64,000 nt of DNA from an uncultured Dysosmobacter sp. (GTDB lineage: Bacteria; Bacillota; Clostridia; Oscillospirales; Oscillospiraceae). The stretch covers positions 32,101 to 96,100 of the forward strand of contig NZ_CANRKH010000009.1 of assembly GCF_947631165.1 (NCBI RefSeq), written 5' to 3'. A program made the position numbers and the translations under genes. This document shows positions 42,720 through 51,279 of the stretch, piece after piece. Numbering within the stretch: position 1 is the first letter of the stretch; each line of letters begins with the position of its first letter. A model generated the notes under the pieces. The model worked only from the letters and a program-made list of their open reading frames with translations, was not told the DNA's origin and ran no database searches.

Positions 42720-43286
42720 TTAGTCAAGGAAGCCGTCATCATCGCCATCAAACTCGGCAAAGTCATCCTCAGCCCTTGCCCTGCCGGAAAGAGGCTCGCC
42801 GTCACGAATCTTCTGAAGATTGTTCAATCCACAGGCGATTCCCTTGTTGCCGTTGGTGTTGAAGGCATAGAAGTTGATGCTTGCCCTGCCGTAACAGCCG
42901 GAGTACACCTCGGAACGGTCAAGGATGGGCTGGCGGCTCGCATCCACGATGCCGGGTGCTGTGTCGGAGTTGGCGTTAACGAAGTAGCTGTCCTTGTAGG
43001 CATCGTCACCTTTGCGTTCCTTGTCCCCGTCACGCAGAGGGATCTTGAGGCTGTCAAGGTCGGGAACAAACTTGCCGTTTCCCTTCAGTTTGGACTCGCC
43101 TTCCTCGTATGCCGCCTGGATAGCCGCCTTGATTTTCTCGATGGTGGTGGTGTCGGACTTGGGGATAATGAGGGAGATGCTGTACTTGGACTTGCCGCCG
43201 TTGGGCATCTGCCTCGGCTCCCATACGTTCGCATAGCTCCATCTCGTGTTGATACCAGTTACAACCTTAGTCGGATTCTTAAACAT
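42720..43286 (-). CDS. DUF2815 protein (phage ssDNA-binding type)
   Basis: 188-aa protein starting NPTKVVTGINTRWSYANVWEP, with YSISLIIPKSDTTTIEKI and a C-terminal acidic tail (DDFAEFDGDDDGFLD). This is the DUF2815 family, considered a phage single-strand binding protein; the acidic tail fits that, since such tails recruit replication partners. It sits between the DUF2800 nuclease gene and the polymerase in one minus-strand operon. ATG follows GGAGAAAAAG. Confidence 0.88.
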   Translation of the reverse strand: MFKNPTKVVTGINTRWSYANVWEPRQMPNGGKSKYSISLIIPKSDTTTIEKIKAAIQAAYEEGESKLKGNGKFVPDLDSLKIPLRDGDKERKGDDAYKDSYFVNANSDTAPGIVDASRQPILDRSEVYSGCYGRASINFYAFNTNGNKGIACGLNNLQKIRDGEPLSGRARAEDDFAEFDGDDDGFLD

Positions 43287-43300
43287 AATCTTTTTCTCCT

Positions 43301-44419
43301 TTACTCTTTAAAATCATCATACGCTGTATTCATTGCCGGTCTTTTGTCTGACTCCGGCACCAGAACTGGTTTGCCTTCTGGCTTTGTGATGAGGGAACCC
43401 AGCAACTCCTCAAACTTCTTCTTGCCCAGCAGTTTCGTCATGGCGGTGATGCCGATGACCTTCTGCTCGTAAGGGTCATATCCTGCGGACTTCACCTTGT
43501 CGGCGACAGCGGCATCGTCCACGTACTTCCTGACGGATCTTCCTTCCACGACCTTGTAGCCGGGATACTCCGTGCCGGACAGAGCCTGTTGCAAGGCATA
43601 TTCCTTAATGTCGGATGCCCACGCGGTAAGCTCGTCTATCCTCGGGAGGATGGCGGCAATCTCGATGCTCTCAAGGCTTGCCGGCGCTTCAAAGTCGTAT
43701 TTCGCAAGCTCCAGGTTGTATTCGGCGCGTTTTCGGCAGGCGGCTTTCGCCTTGCAGAACATGCAGTGGTCTCCGGCTTTGAATTCCCCCTCGCCTTTGT
43801 AGGCAAGCTCGGCTGTGGGCTTAAGCACCTCTTCTGCCCATTTCAGAAGCTCCATCGCATCCATCTCCCAAGTGCTGACGTTGCCGCGCCTCGGCTGGAA
43901 GATGGTCATCCTCACGGTCTTGATGTCGTAGAGGTGTCCGAATGCCGACCATGCTCCCAATGCATAGCACATCATCTGTGGATTCTTCTCAGCTTCTACC
44001 AGTACGCCAACTCCGTATTTGAAGTCGATCACTTGGAGCACATTGTCCGCTACGATCACGCAGTCGCCTGTACCGAATCCTTCCGGTACCCACTGTGAGA
44101 AGTCCAGCCTCTGCTCAACCAGCACAACCGGGTCTTTGCAGTGCGTCTTTGCCTCCTCGAACCGCTCCATGACATAGGAAGCATATTCTTCGGCGCAGTC
44201 CGCCATCTCCTGGTCGTACCAGGCCAAGTTCTCTGTAGGGTCGGGCGAGTCCCTCCCCAGCAACCTTTCCACCTTGTGCCGGCAGAGCTCGTGTGCGTCC
44301 GTTCCCTGTGCCGCATACTCGGATGACTTGTCGGGAATGTTCTCGCACAGCCTCGCGCTGGGCGGACACGCAAGCCATCTGTGGCATGACGAGGGCGGCA
44401 ATATAGAATGTTTACCCAT
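43301..44419 (-). CDS. DUF2800 protein (PD-(D/E)xK nuclease fold)
   Basis: 372-aa protein beginning GKHSILPPSSCHRWLACPPS, the DUF2800 hallmark. It has VIDFKYGVGVLVEAEKNPQM (nuclease-type D and K residues) and a cysteine cluster CMFCKAKAACRKRAEY like the Fe-S cluster of Cas4/AddB-type nucleases. Probably a recombination exonuclease that works with the DUF2815 single-strand binding protein. ATG at 44419 follows GCGGAGGAA; an upstream in-frame ATG has no site. It overlaps the previous gene by 8 bases. Confidence 0.88.
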   Translation of the reverse strand: MGKHSILPPSSCHRWLACPPSARLCENIPDKSSEYAAQGTDAHELCRHKVERLLGRDSPDPTENLAWYDQEMADCAEEYASYVMERFEEAKTHCKDPVVLVEQRLDFSQWVPEGFGTGDCVIVADNVLQVIDFKYGVGVLVEAEKNPQMMCYALGAWSAFGHLYDIKTVRMTIFQPRRGNVSTWEMDAMELLKWAEEVLKPTAELAYKGEGEFKAGDHCMFCKAKAACRKRAEYNLELAKYDFEAPASLESIEIAAILPRIDELTAWASDIKEYALQQALSGTEYPGYKVVEGRSVRKYVDDAAVADKVKSAGYDPYEQKVIGITAMTKLLGKKKFEELLGSLITKPEGKPVLVPESDKRPAMNTAYDDFKE

Positions 44420-44879
44420 TGGTGAGTTCCTCCGCTTCCGCGACAACTGCCGCATAGTCCTCCGGCTTAAGCCCGGTGATGTTCCCGGAACCGTACTTTG
44501 CGAGAATCCCGATAACCTGTTCCTTGTAGCCGCTTTGTGAGATCCCGGCGAGGATCTTTCTTACTTCCTCCTTGGTATACGCCTTGGCGGTTTTCGGCTC
44601 AGGCTCTGGCAGCGGTCCGGGCTCTGCCTGTTTCGCTTTGCTTGTCCTCGGCTTTGATTTCTCTTCCTTAACAAGCGGTGCGCCATCCTGCGCTGTCTCG
44701 GGGCTGGCAGTGAAGTACTCCTTAAGGGATAAAGCCAAATCCTTCAGGGCTTTTCCGCAGCCAGCCAGGTCATCAATGACTGTTACCAGATCCCTCAGTT
44801 TCTCCGCACTCCTCGTGAGCGCGTCCCCGCTGTTAGCAATCCTGTCAAGCACGGTTGCAAGCTCTTTCATTTTGCCCAT
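44412..44879 (-). CDS. Hypothetical phage protein with lysine/proline linker (155 aa)
   Basis: The N-terminal half is a helical bundle (LATVLDRIANSGDALTRSAE, CGKALKDLALSLKEYF). A basic, proline-rich linker follows (KEEKSKPRTSKAKQAEPGPL). The C-terminal 55 residues (YTKEEVRKILAGISQSGYKE) form a small helical domain like those at the end of some phage replication accessory proteins. No enzyme motif. It stands between the 59-aa gene and DUF2800 in the minus-strand operon. Confidence 0.7.
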   Translation of the reverse strand: MGKMKELATVLDRIANSGDALTRSAEKLRDLVTVIDDLAGCGKALKDLALSLKEYFTASPETAQDGAPLVKEEKSKPRTSKAKQAEPGPLPEPEPKTAKAYTKEEVRKILAGISQSGYKEQVIGILAKYGSGNITGLKPEDYAAVVAEAEELTNG

Positions 44880-45024
44880 AGCATTTTTCTCCTTTCTCCC
44901 TGGTTCTGTAGGCTTCCTCCATCTTCGTGGCGAGCCTCTTGGTGATCACGCTCGTGGTAATCAGCAGATCCCGAAGCTCCTCGTCATACTCATCACCGAT
45001 GAGATCTTTCAAGTTGAGTGGCAT
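44845..45024 (-). CDS. Small phage protein (59 aa), first gene of minus operon
   Basis: Frame starting MPLNLKDLIGDEYDEELRDL after GGAGGAGGCAAAG, an excellent ribosome binding site. It is helical and charged (VITKRLATKMEEAYRTREKG). It overlaps the following 155-aa gene by 35 bases, so the end of the protein is read in a second frame of that gene. It is the first gene after the bidirectional promoter region, which supports it being real. Confidence 0.7.
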   Translation of the reverse strand: MPLNLKDLIGDEYDEELRDLLITTSVITKRLATKMEEAYRTREKGEKCYGQNERACNRA

Positions 45025-45056
45025 CTTTGCCTCCTCCTTTCTGGAGGTCTTTCCGT

Positions 45057-45233
45057 CCTCCTACTTGGTAAAGGGAAAACGGCGAGAAAATGCGGAACGG
45101 TTTTTGAGATTTTTTGAAAAAAGTTTACGGTGGCTTTCTGCACATAAATAAAAGGAAGCGTTTTGATTTTTTTGAAAAAAATACGGTTTTCATTCCGCAT
45201 AACGCTTTGGTTTTCCCTTTACCAAGTAGGAGG
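45057..45233. promoter_or_regulatory. Bidirectional control region with perfect 24-base inverted repeats
   Basis: Identical arms (beginning CCTCCTACTTGG) at 45057-45080 and, inverted, at 45210-45233 flank 129 AT-rich bases between the divergent operons. Inside are two imperfect direct repeats around TTTTTTGAAAAAA at about 45109 and 45167, and an ATGCGGAA/TTCCGCAT pair. Both transcripts would therefore begin with the same leader. It should contain both early promoters and a shared operator. Confidence 0.75.
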
Positions 45234-45272
45234 CAAAGGAGCCTTACTTCTTAACGAAAGGAGCGAGCGGAT

Positions 45273-45569
45273 ATGAAGAAGGTTGTGTATATCGCTTCAG
45301 CGTATTCAGGGGACATCGAAAGCAACGTGGAGCTTACAAAGGCATACAGCCGGTACGCCGTGTCGGAGGGAGCCTGCCCTGTGAATCCCATCCTTAACCT
45401 TCATGGTGTCTTGGATGAGGGGAGCGGCAGGGAGATGGCAATCGCTATAGACCTTGTGCTGCTTCACAGGTGCGATGAGCTGTGGGTGTTCGGCACACCT
45501 ACCAAGGGGATGAGGCGTGAAATCGCCGAGGCGGAAAAATCGAAAATGCCGGTCAGATATTTTTCATAG
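45273..45569 (+). CDS. DUF4406 protein (nucleoside deoxyribosyltransferase-like)
   Basis: 98-aa protein with VYIASAYSGDIESNVELTKA at the start, the DUF4406 signature, and LHRCDELWVFGTPTKGMRRE in the second half. The fold is that of nucleoside 2-deoxyribosyltransferases, which cleave or swap the base of deoxynucleosides. It is the first gene of the plus-strand early operon, after AAAGGAGCGAGCGG. A second, longer member is at 50788. Substrate unknown. Confidence 0.8.
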   Translation: MKKVVYIASAYSGDIESNVELTKAYSRYAVSEGACPVNPILNLHGVLDEGSGREMAIAIDLVLLHRCDELWVFGTPTKGMRREIAEAEKSKMPVRYFS

Positions 45570-45580
45570 GAGGGATTTGC

Positions 45581-47890
45581 ATGAATGAACAGTTTTCGCT
45601 CCGCCTGTGGACGGCGAGGTGCAGGGGCGATGAGACGAACTGCCTCTACCCGGATGAGCATATGGCTACAAATACGGGGATGTTAAAGAAGCTGTTGGGA
45701 AAAGACCACACGTTTATCCATTTCAAGGACAACTACCGCGGAAACGAGAACTTCATGGAGGCGGACGTGGTCGTTGTGGACTGCGACAACATCCATTCGG
45801 AGGATCCGAAAGACTGGAAGAAGCCGGAGGATTTCGCAGAGGCTTTCCCGGATGTGGGCTTCATCGCCTATACCAGCCGCAACCACATGAAGCAGAAGGA
45901 GAAATACTCGCCGAGGCCGAGGTACCACGTCATCTTCTTCATAGAGAGGATTACCATCCCGGAGGATTACAAAGCCCTGCTGAAGATGATTCAAGAATAC
46001 TACCCGTATTTTGACACCAAGGCACAGGACGCAGGACGCTTCTTTTATGGGAACACTGACACGGAGATAACCGTGCAGCCGGGGATCATCGACTTGTCCA
46101 TGTTTTTCGATATTGATGAGTTCGCGGGCATGGAAAAGGAAATACCGGAGGGAAGCAGGAACGACACGATGTTCCGCTACGCAGTACGCTCCTTTAAACG
46201 CTACGGGGACAACGAAGACTCCATAAAGCGGTTTTATCGGATAGCGGAAAGGTGCAATCCCCCGCTGGGAGAAGCGGAGCTTCAGTCGATCGTACACAGC
46301 GCGAGGAAGTATTACGCGAAGATAAAAGAGCAGGAGGATTACGTCCTCCCAGAGGTTTATAACTCCAAGGCTCCGGGGATGCTCATCGAGCCGATCCCCT
46401 TTGACCGCTATGTACTGGCAAAGTTTCCTGTCGAGGCTCTCCCGAGGGCGATGGCCGATTACGTGTCGGCGGTAGCGGAAAGCACTCAGACACCCGTGGA
46501 CATGGCTGGGGTTGTCGGCATCTCGATGCTGTCAGTCTGCTTGCAGGGAAAATACAAGGTGCTGGGAAAGGATGACTGGCAGGAGCCGCTGAACACTTAC
46601 GCTCTCTCCATCGCTCCCCCTTCCGAAAGGAAATCGGCGGTGCTGCACATGATGCTGAATCCCATCAACGAGTATGAGTTCCAGTACAACCAGCGCAACG
46701 CTGGGGCGGTCGAGGCCAGCAAGATGCAGAAGCGCATACTTGAGAAAAGGCAGAAGGCCATCGAGGACCAAGTGGCAAAAGGGAAGGCGGGGGTGGAGGA
46801 GCTTGAGCGGATAGCCCAGGAAATCGCGGATTATGAAGAGGTCAGGTCGCTGCAGCTGTACGTGGACGACATCACCACAGAGAAGCTGGTATCGGTCATA
46901 TCAGCAAACAGAGGGCGGGCGGCTCTCATATCCAGCGAGGGTGGCATCTTCGACACGCTTTCCGGGATCTACACCAAGAACGTGAACATCGACGTCATGC
47001 TGAAGGGCTATTCCGGAGACCCCATCAGGGTCGACCGCGTCGGCAGGGAAAGCGAGAGCATCATGAATCCCGCACTTACCATCCTTTTGATGGCGCAGCC
47101 GAACGTGGTCTCCGCGGTCCTTAATAACGCCACCTTCCGAGGAAGGGGTCTCACGGCCAGGTTCCTTTACTGCATGCCGGCTTCCTTTGTCGGGTCGAGA
47201 AATTTCAACAGCGTGCCTGTCCCTGACGATGTGTACCGGGATTACGAGAGGCTGATTGTGAACATGCTGGAGGATGATTACCCGAAAAACCCGGAGGTCA
47301 TTACCCTGTCTGACGGGGCCTCGAAGAGGCTGGCGGACTTTGCCGATGAGCTTGAGCCCAAGCTTGTCACTGACTATGCGGATATGTCGGACTGGGCGGG
47401 AAAGCTTGTAGGCAACGTGCCGCGCCTCGCGGGACTTCTGTGCCGAGCCGGCGTGTACCGGGATCACGAGTTCCTCGGGGTGAATGACGCGCTGGTGGTT
47501 GACGAGCCGACAATGAACAACGCCATCAGGCTGGGGCGGTATTTCCTTAGTCATGCACAGGCGGCATACGAGGTGCTGCCAGAAAACACTATGTCGCAGA
47601 ACGCCATCAAGATCTTGAAAGTGCTTCAGGAGAAGAAGGTCAGGGAGTTCGACCGCAGGGAAATCATGCGGATGTGCAGGAACTTCAAGACCGTGGCGGA
47701 GATCCAGCCCGTGCTGGACTTCCTTGATGACTACGGTTACATCATCCTGAAGCCTCAGAAGTCTTTCGGGAACGGTAGGCCTCCCCTGCCGAAGTATACC
47801 GTCAATCCTTTGAATGATGCGGTGTTTCGTCCTTTTGACACAAGTCTGTCACAGGCAAACCGGACGAAAGATGGCTCATCAAACCCTTGA
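45581..47890 (+). CDS. Primase-like DUF3987 replication protein
   Basis: 769-aa protein. The N-terminal 150 residues (VVVDCDNIHSEDPKDW, YSPRPRYHVIFF) resemble an archaeo-eukaryotic-type primase domain in which D-x-D and R-H-x-F motifs form the site. A primase C-terminal segment (NDTMFRYAVRSFKRYG) follows. The rest is a DUF3987/YfjI helicase-like domain with APPSERKSAVLHMML as the nucleotide-binding loop and LISSEGGIFDTLSGIY. It is likely the phage replication initiator. It starts 11 bases after the DUF4406 gene. Confidence 0.85.
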   Translation: MNEQFSLRLWTARCRGDETNCLYPDEHMATNTGMLKKLLGKDHTFIHFKDNYRGNENFMEADVVVVDCDNIHSEDPKDWKKPEDFAEAFPDVGFIAYTSRNHMKQKEKYSPRPRYHVIFFIERITIPEDYKALLKMIQEYYPYFDTKAQDAGRFFYGNTDTEITVQPGIIDLSMFFDIDEFAGMEKEIPEGSRNDTMFRYAVRSFKRYGDNEDSIKRFYRIAERCNPPLGEAELQSIVHSARKYYAKIKEQEDYVLPEVYNSKAPGMLIEPIPFDRYVLAKFPVEALPRAMADYVSAVAESTQTPVDMAGVVGISMLSVCLQGKYKVLGKDDWQEPLNTYALSIAPPSERKSAVLHMMLNPINEYEFQYNQRNAGAVEASKMQKRILEKRQKAIEDQVAKGKAGVEELERIAQEIADYEEVRSLQLYVDDITTEKLVSVISANRGRAALISSEGGIFDTLSGIYTKNVNIDVMLKGYSGDPIRVDRVGRESESIMNPALTILLMAQPNVVSAVLNNATFRGRGLTARFLYCMPASFVGSRNFNSVPVPDDVYRDYERLIVNMLEDDYPKNPEVITLSDGASKRLADFADELEPKLVTDYADMSDWAGKLVGNVPRLAGLLCRAGVYRDHEFLGVNDALVVDEPTMNNAIRLGRYFLSHAQAAYEVLPENTMSQNAIKILKVLQEKKVREFDRREIMRMCRNFKTVAEIQPVLDFLDDYGYIILKPQKSFGNGRPPLPKYTVNPLNDAVFRPFDTSLSQANRTKDGSSNP

Positions 47891-47909
47891 TATTACAGGC
47901 GTTGCGGGT

Positions 47910-48020
47910 TTTGTCCTTTTTGTTCGAAGCCATATAAAGGCTTAAAAACAATTTATTTATATATGACAAAACTATGGGGGTAAATTTTCAAAATTTCCCT
48001 TATACGACAAAAAGGACAAA
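47910..48020. promoter_or_regulatory. 14-base inverted repeat in early intergenic region
   Basis: TTTGTCCTTTTTGT at 47910-47923 and its exact complement at 48007-48020, followed by a further GGACAAA. The 83 bases between are AT rich (TTTATTTATATATGAC). Probably a promoter/operator for the genes from 48061 onward; the hexamers themselves are not clear. Confidence 0.55.
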
Positions 48021-48060
48021 GGACAAAATCCCCAAAGTCCTTATGGAATGGAGATTTTTA

Positions 48061-48609
48061 ATGCAATCTATTGTCATACGGGGTGAGGACAATGTTGACA
48101 AAACCTATGTCGCGAGGTGCCTCGCCCGATTGGAAGAATTGAACGCTCCCCTGAAGGACTGGTACTGCGTGGAGGTAATCGACATCAGGGAGGATGATCC
48201 AGAGGCTCCGCTGAAGGTATGCGAGCTCTGCGATTATGACGGAATCAGGTATGTGCATGTCATGGCTCATGATGATTATCCTGATGAGATTTGTGTCGGC
48301 TGCATCTGCGCGGGGGTCATGGAGAGGGACATCATAGCTGCGAAGGCAAGGGACACGGAGGCAAGGAACCGTACCCAGCGCAAGAAGAACTACCTGAAAA
48401 AGAAATGGGCCGACGAGCCTGATGGCAGCTGGACTCTCCGCTACAAGGGGCATGACCTGAAAATATCCGTCGAGGTATTCCAGGATATTCCGCAGTACAC
48501 GGCATGGATTGACGGGGAAGGCTGGAAATGGAGGAATAACGCCATGCTGACGGACTTCATTCAGGCGAGGAATTACATTTTCGATTTGATGGAGGGCGGC
48601 TATGCGTGA
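48061..48609 (+). CDS. Hypothetical early protein with cysteine cluster (182 aa)
   Basis: Unrecognised. The N-terminal half contains KVCELCDYDG and CVGCICAGVMERD, a likely four-cysteine zinc site. A basic helix (NRTQRKKNYLKKKW) and a strand-rich C-terminal half (WTLRYKGHDLKISVEVF) follow. ATG at 48061 follows GGAG; ATG at 48043 is an alternative. Its last 8 bases overlap the VRR-NUC gene, so it is coupled to a replication/recombination nuclease. Confidence 0.7.
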   Translation: MQSIVIRGEDNVDKTYVARCLARLEELNAPLKDWYCVEVIDIREDDPEAPLKVCELCDYDGIRYVHVMAHDDYPDEICVGCICAGVMERDIIAAKARDTEARNRTQRKKNYLKKKWADEPDGSWTLRYKGHDLKISVEVFQDIPQYTAWIDGEGWKWRNNAMLTDFIQARNYIFDLMEGGYA

Positions 48610-48901
48610 AAAGGAAATAGAGACCGCGCTGGTAAAGGCGGTGAAGGCTCGCGGCGGCATCTGCCCAAAGTGGGCATCGCCCGGATTTGACGGGATGCCA
48701 GACCGCATCGTGCTGCTGCCGGGTGGGCATATCGGGTTTGCAGAGCTTAAGGCTCCTGGGGAAAAACCGAGGCCACTGCAGCTGTCGAGGCACAGGCTCC
48801 TTAGGCGTCTTGGCTTCAAAGTGTATGTCATAGACGGCAAGGCGCAGATACCGGCAGTCATTGACGAGGTTGGAGGAGACAATGGATTTGATAAAGCTTA
48901 A
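48602..48901 (+). CDS. VRR-NUC domain nuclease
   Basis: 99-aa protein with the full VRR-NUC pattern: CPKWASPGFDGMPDRIVLLP, then GFAELKAPGE (E-x-K) and a closing LRRLGFKVYVIDG. It is a Holliday-junction or structure-specific nuclease relative used by phages for recombination or packaging of replicated DNA. It overlaps the genes on both sides, with the SNF2 gene three genes later, as is common in these phages. Confidence 0.92.
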   Translation: MREKEIETALVKAVKARGGICPKWASPGFDGMPDRIVLLPGGHIGFAELKAPGEKPRPLQLSRHRLLRRLGFKVYVIDGKAQIPAVIDEVGGDNGFDKA

Positions 48902-49211
48902 TGACGGGTCTTTGGAGATTGTCGCGGACATGCGAGACTTCATAGACCTTATAGACAGGCACTTGGGTATAGAGGCAAGGCACTGGCTTGAGGAAGCGAT
49001 AGACGAGGAGCTTACAAACAACCTTTACGCCGAGGAACTGGAAAGGGAGATCGATGATCTGAAAGAATACCACAGGTCGGTCATGAAGAACATCCGGAAG
49101 CATGGCGAAAAGCTGGGGAAGCTCATCTGCGAAAAGGAACTGAACCGTAGGGAGATATCCAACACGGTCGGGGCCATCGGAACCATCACATGGAGGGAAA
49201 TGAACAGATGA
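48882..49211 (+). CDS. Hypothetical early protein with coiled coil (109 aa)
   Basis: Helical protein; DLIKLNDGSLEIVADMRDFI at the start and a central coiled coil (YAEELEREIDDLKEYHRSVM). ATG at 48882 lies after TTGGAGGAGA inside the end of the VRR-NUC gene; the next gene starts within its stop. Function unknown; position suggests a replication accessory protein. Confidence 0.7.
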   Translation: MDLIKLNDGSLEIVADMRDFIDLIDRHLGIEARHWLEEAIDEELTNNLYAEELEREIDDLKEYHRSVMKNIRKHGEKLGKLICEKELNRREISNTVGAIGTITWREMNR

Positions 49212-49393
49212 ATGAAGAATATTTTGAATACGAGGACGAACCTATTGAGATTGATTATGCATGCAACCACTGCGATATCGGCAGGGAGCGGCACTGCGGG
49301 CATGCGGAAGGCAGGCACTATGACGTATGGGGCGAGGGGCTTGGCAAGCCGGATTACTGTCCGCAGCAGACTCCGGACGATCTGCCGTTCTGA
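49208..49393 (+). CDS. Small cysteine/histidine protein (61 aa)
   Basis: Acidic N terminus (NEEYFEYEDEPIEIDY), then CNHCDIGRERHCGHAEGRHY and a late C, giving a likely zinc site C-x2-C...C-x-H. ATGA overlap with the previous stop. It precedes the SNF2 helicase by 16 bases. Unrecognised. Confidence 0.65.
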   Translation: MNEEYFEYEDEPIEIDYACNHCDIGRERHCGHAEGRHYDVWGEGLGKPDYCPQQTPDDLPF

Positions 49394-49409
49394 ACAGGAG
49401 GTGGGGCTT

Positions 49410-50774
49410 ATGCAGTACAGACCGCACAATTACCAGCAATATGCCATTGACTTCATTCTGGAGAACCCTGTGGCGGCCATCTTTTTAGATTGCGGAATGG
49501 GCAAGACAAGCCTGACGCTCATGGCAATCCTGCGTCTTATTTATGACAGCTTCGATGTAGGGAAGGTTCTGATCATAGCACCATTAAGGGTAGCGAGACA
49601 TACATGGTCTGACGAGATTGCCAAATGGGATGAGTTTTCCATCCTGCGATACTCCATAGCGGTGGGGACGGCTGCGGAGCGGCTTGTGGCGCTTAAGGCT
49701 GACGCGGACATCTACATCATCAACAGGGAGAACGTCCCGTGGCTGGTCGAGAAAAGCGGCGTGCCTTTTGACTTTGACATGGTCGTGATTGACGAACTCT
49801 CATCATTCAAGAACAGCCAGGCGAAGCGGTTTAAGTCGCTGATGAAGGTGCGGCCTAAGGTTTCCCGCATCGTTGGGCTGACCGGGACACCGACAGGGAG
49901 CGGCGGCTACATGGATCTGTTCGCAGAGTTCAAGGTACTGGACATGGGGGAGCGCCTGGGGCGCTTCATCGGGCAGTACAGGACAAGTTACTTCCGCCCG
50001 CTTGCCACCAACGGGCAGGTCGTCTACAGCTACGGCCTGCTTCCGGGAGCGGAGGATGAGATCAACAGGAAAATCTCCGACATCACCATCTCCATGAAGG
50101 CAGTCGACCATCTGGAGATGCCGGAACTGATATCCACGGAGTACCCCGTATATATGAGCGGTTCCGAGAAGAAGCATTATGAGGACATGAAAAAAGACCT
50201 GATTCTGTCTATCCCGGAAGGCGAGGTGACGGCGGCAAACGCTGCCGCCCTGTCCGGGAAGCTTACCCAGATGGCGAACGGCGCGGTGTATTCCGATGAC
50301 GGTTCCATCGTGAGGATCCACGACAGGAAGTTGGAGGCACTTGAGGACATCATTGAGGCGGCAGTCGGAAAGCCGGTCCTTGTGGTGTATTGGTACCGGC
50401 ACGACAGGGAGCGGATTTCCAGAAAACTGACGGAGATGGGCATCCAGTTCGAATGCATCGACTCCGACGCAAGCATTGGGAAATGGAATACAGGTGAGTT
50501 GCCTGTCGCACTCTGCCATCCCGCGTCTGCCGGCCATGGCCTGAACCTGCAGGAGTCCGGTTGCGGCACGATGGCATTCTTCGGGATCCCGTGGAGCCTG
50601 GAGCTTTACCAGCAGACCGTGGCAAGGCTCTGGAGGCAGGGGCAGAAAAACCGCACGGTCAGCATCATACACATCATAACAAAAGGAACGGTTGATGAGC
50701 GGATTATGAAGGCACTGTCCGAGAAGGACATGACGCAGAAGGCGCTGATCGATGCCGTAAAAGCAGAATTTTAG
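49410..50774 (+). CDS. Phage SNF2-type DEAD-box ATPase
   Basis: 454-aa helicase of the compact phage type. Motif I LDCGMGKTSL (about 27-36), motif II VVIDELSSFK (about 122-131), motif III GLTGTPT, and motif VI QQTVARLWRQGQKNRT near the end are all present. No extra domain. It probably remodels DNA during replication or recombination with the nearby VRR-NUC protein. ATG at 49410 lies 8 bases after AGGAGG; longer frames upstream overlap the previous gene and are unlikely. Confidence 0.92.
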   Translation: MQYRPHNYQQYAIDFILENPVAAIFLDCGMGKTSLTLMAILRLIYDSFDVGKVLIIAPLRVARHTWSDEIAKWDEFSILRYSIAVGTAAERLVALKADADIYIINRENVPWLVEKSGVPFDFDMVVIDELSSFKNSQAKRFKSLMKVRPKVSRIVGLTGTPTGSGGYMDLFAEFKVLDMGERLGRFIGQYRTSYFRPLATNGQVVYSYGLLPGAEDEINRKISDITISMKAVDHLEMPELISTEYPVYMSGSEKKHYEDMKKDLILSIPEGEVTAANAAALSGKLTQMANGAVYSDDGSIVRIHDRKLEALEDIIEAAVGKPVLVVYWYRHDRERISRKLTEMGIQFECIDSDASIGKWNTGELPVALCHPASAGHGLNLQESGCGTMAFFGIPWSLELYQQTVARLWRQGQKNRTVSIIHIITKGTVDERIMKALSEKDMTQKALIDAVKAEF

Positions 50775-50787
50775 GGAGGCGAATCAA

Positions 50788-51279
50788 ATGTCAGCATACA
50801 GAAATTATGAGGGATACTGCGATCCGACCGCAGGAGCGGCCATCACGAAATGCAGGAGAAAAGATAAAAGCGACCGCAGGAAGGCGGTCTGCAAGGCAAA
50901 TGCGGAGGCAAGGAAAGGACGCGCCATCGTATATATTTGCAGTCCATATGCCGGTGATACCGTAAGGAATATCCTTGCGGCGCAGAAATATTGCAGATAT
51001 GCCGTGGACAGCGGGTACATCCCCTTTGCGGCACATCTGTTCTTTCCACAGTTTCTAAGCGATGAAGACCCCACGGAAAGGAGCCAGGGACTTTCCTTCG
51101 GGAACGTGTTCATGGACAAGTGTTCCGAGGTGTGGATCTTTGGCACCGAGTATTCGCCGGGGATGAAGGCAGAATACGAACGGGCAGTTAAAAAGGGATT
51201 CAGGGTAAGGCATTTTACGACAGACTGCCGTGAAATCACGGTTGCTGGAAATGGAGGGAATCAGGATGGACGCATTTGA
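50788..51279 (+). CDS. DUF4406-like protein with N-terminal extension (163 aa)
   Basis: Second deoxyribosyltransferase-like protein. The core starts at IVYICSPYAGDTVRNILAAQ and continues with FMDKCSEVWIFGTEYSPGMK, matching the protein at 45273. About 45 basic residues precede it (KCRRKDKSDRRKAVCKANAE). The active-site region looks kept in both. Phage roles could be nucleotide salvage or breakdown of a signal nucleotide; neither is shown by the sequence. It overlaps the next gene by 14 bases. Confidence 0.75.
   Translation: MSAYRNYEGYCDPTAGAAITKCRRKDKSDRRKAVCKANAEARKGRAIVYICSPYAGDTVRNILAAQKYCRYAVDSGYIPFAAHLFFPQFLSDEDPTERSQGLSFGNVFMDKCSEVWIFGTEYSPGMKAEYERAVKKGFRVRHFTTDCREITVAGNGGNQDGRI

Noticed and set aside
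45057..45233. 24-base inverted repeats as ends of a miniature transposable element
   Set aside because: They lie symmetrically in the divergent promoter region, there is no target duplication, and the inner sequence looks regulatory.
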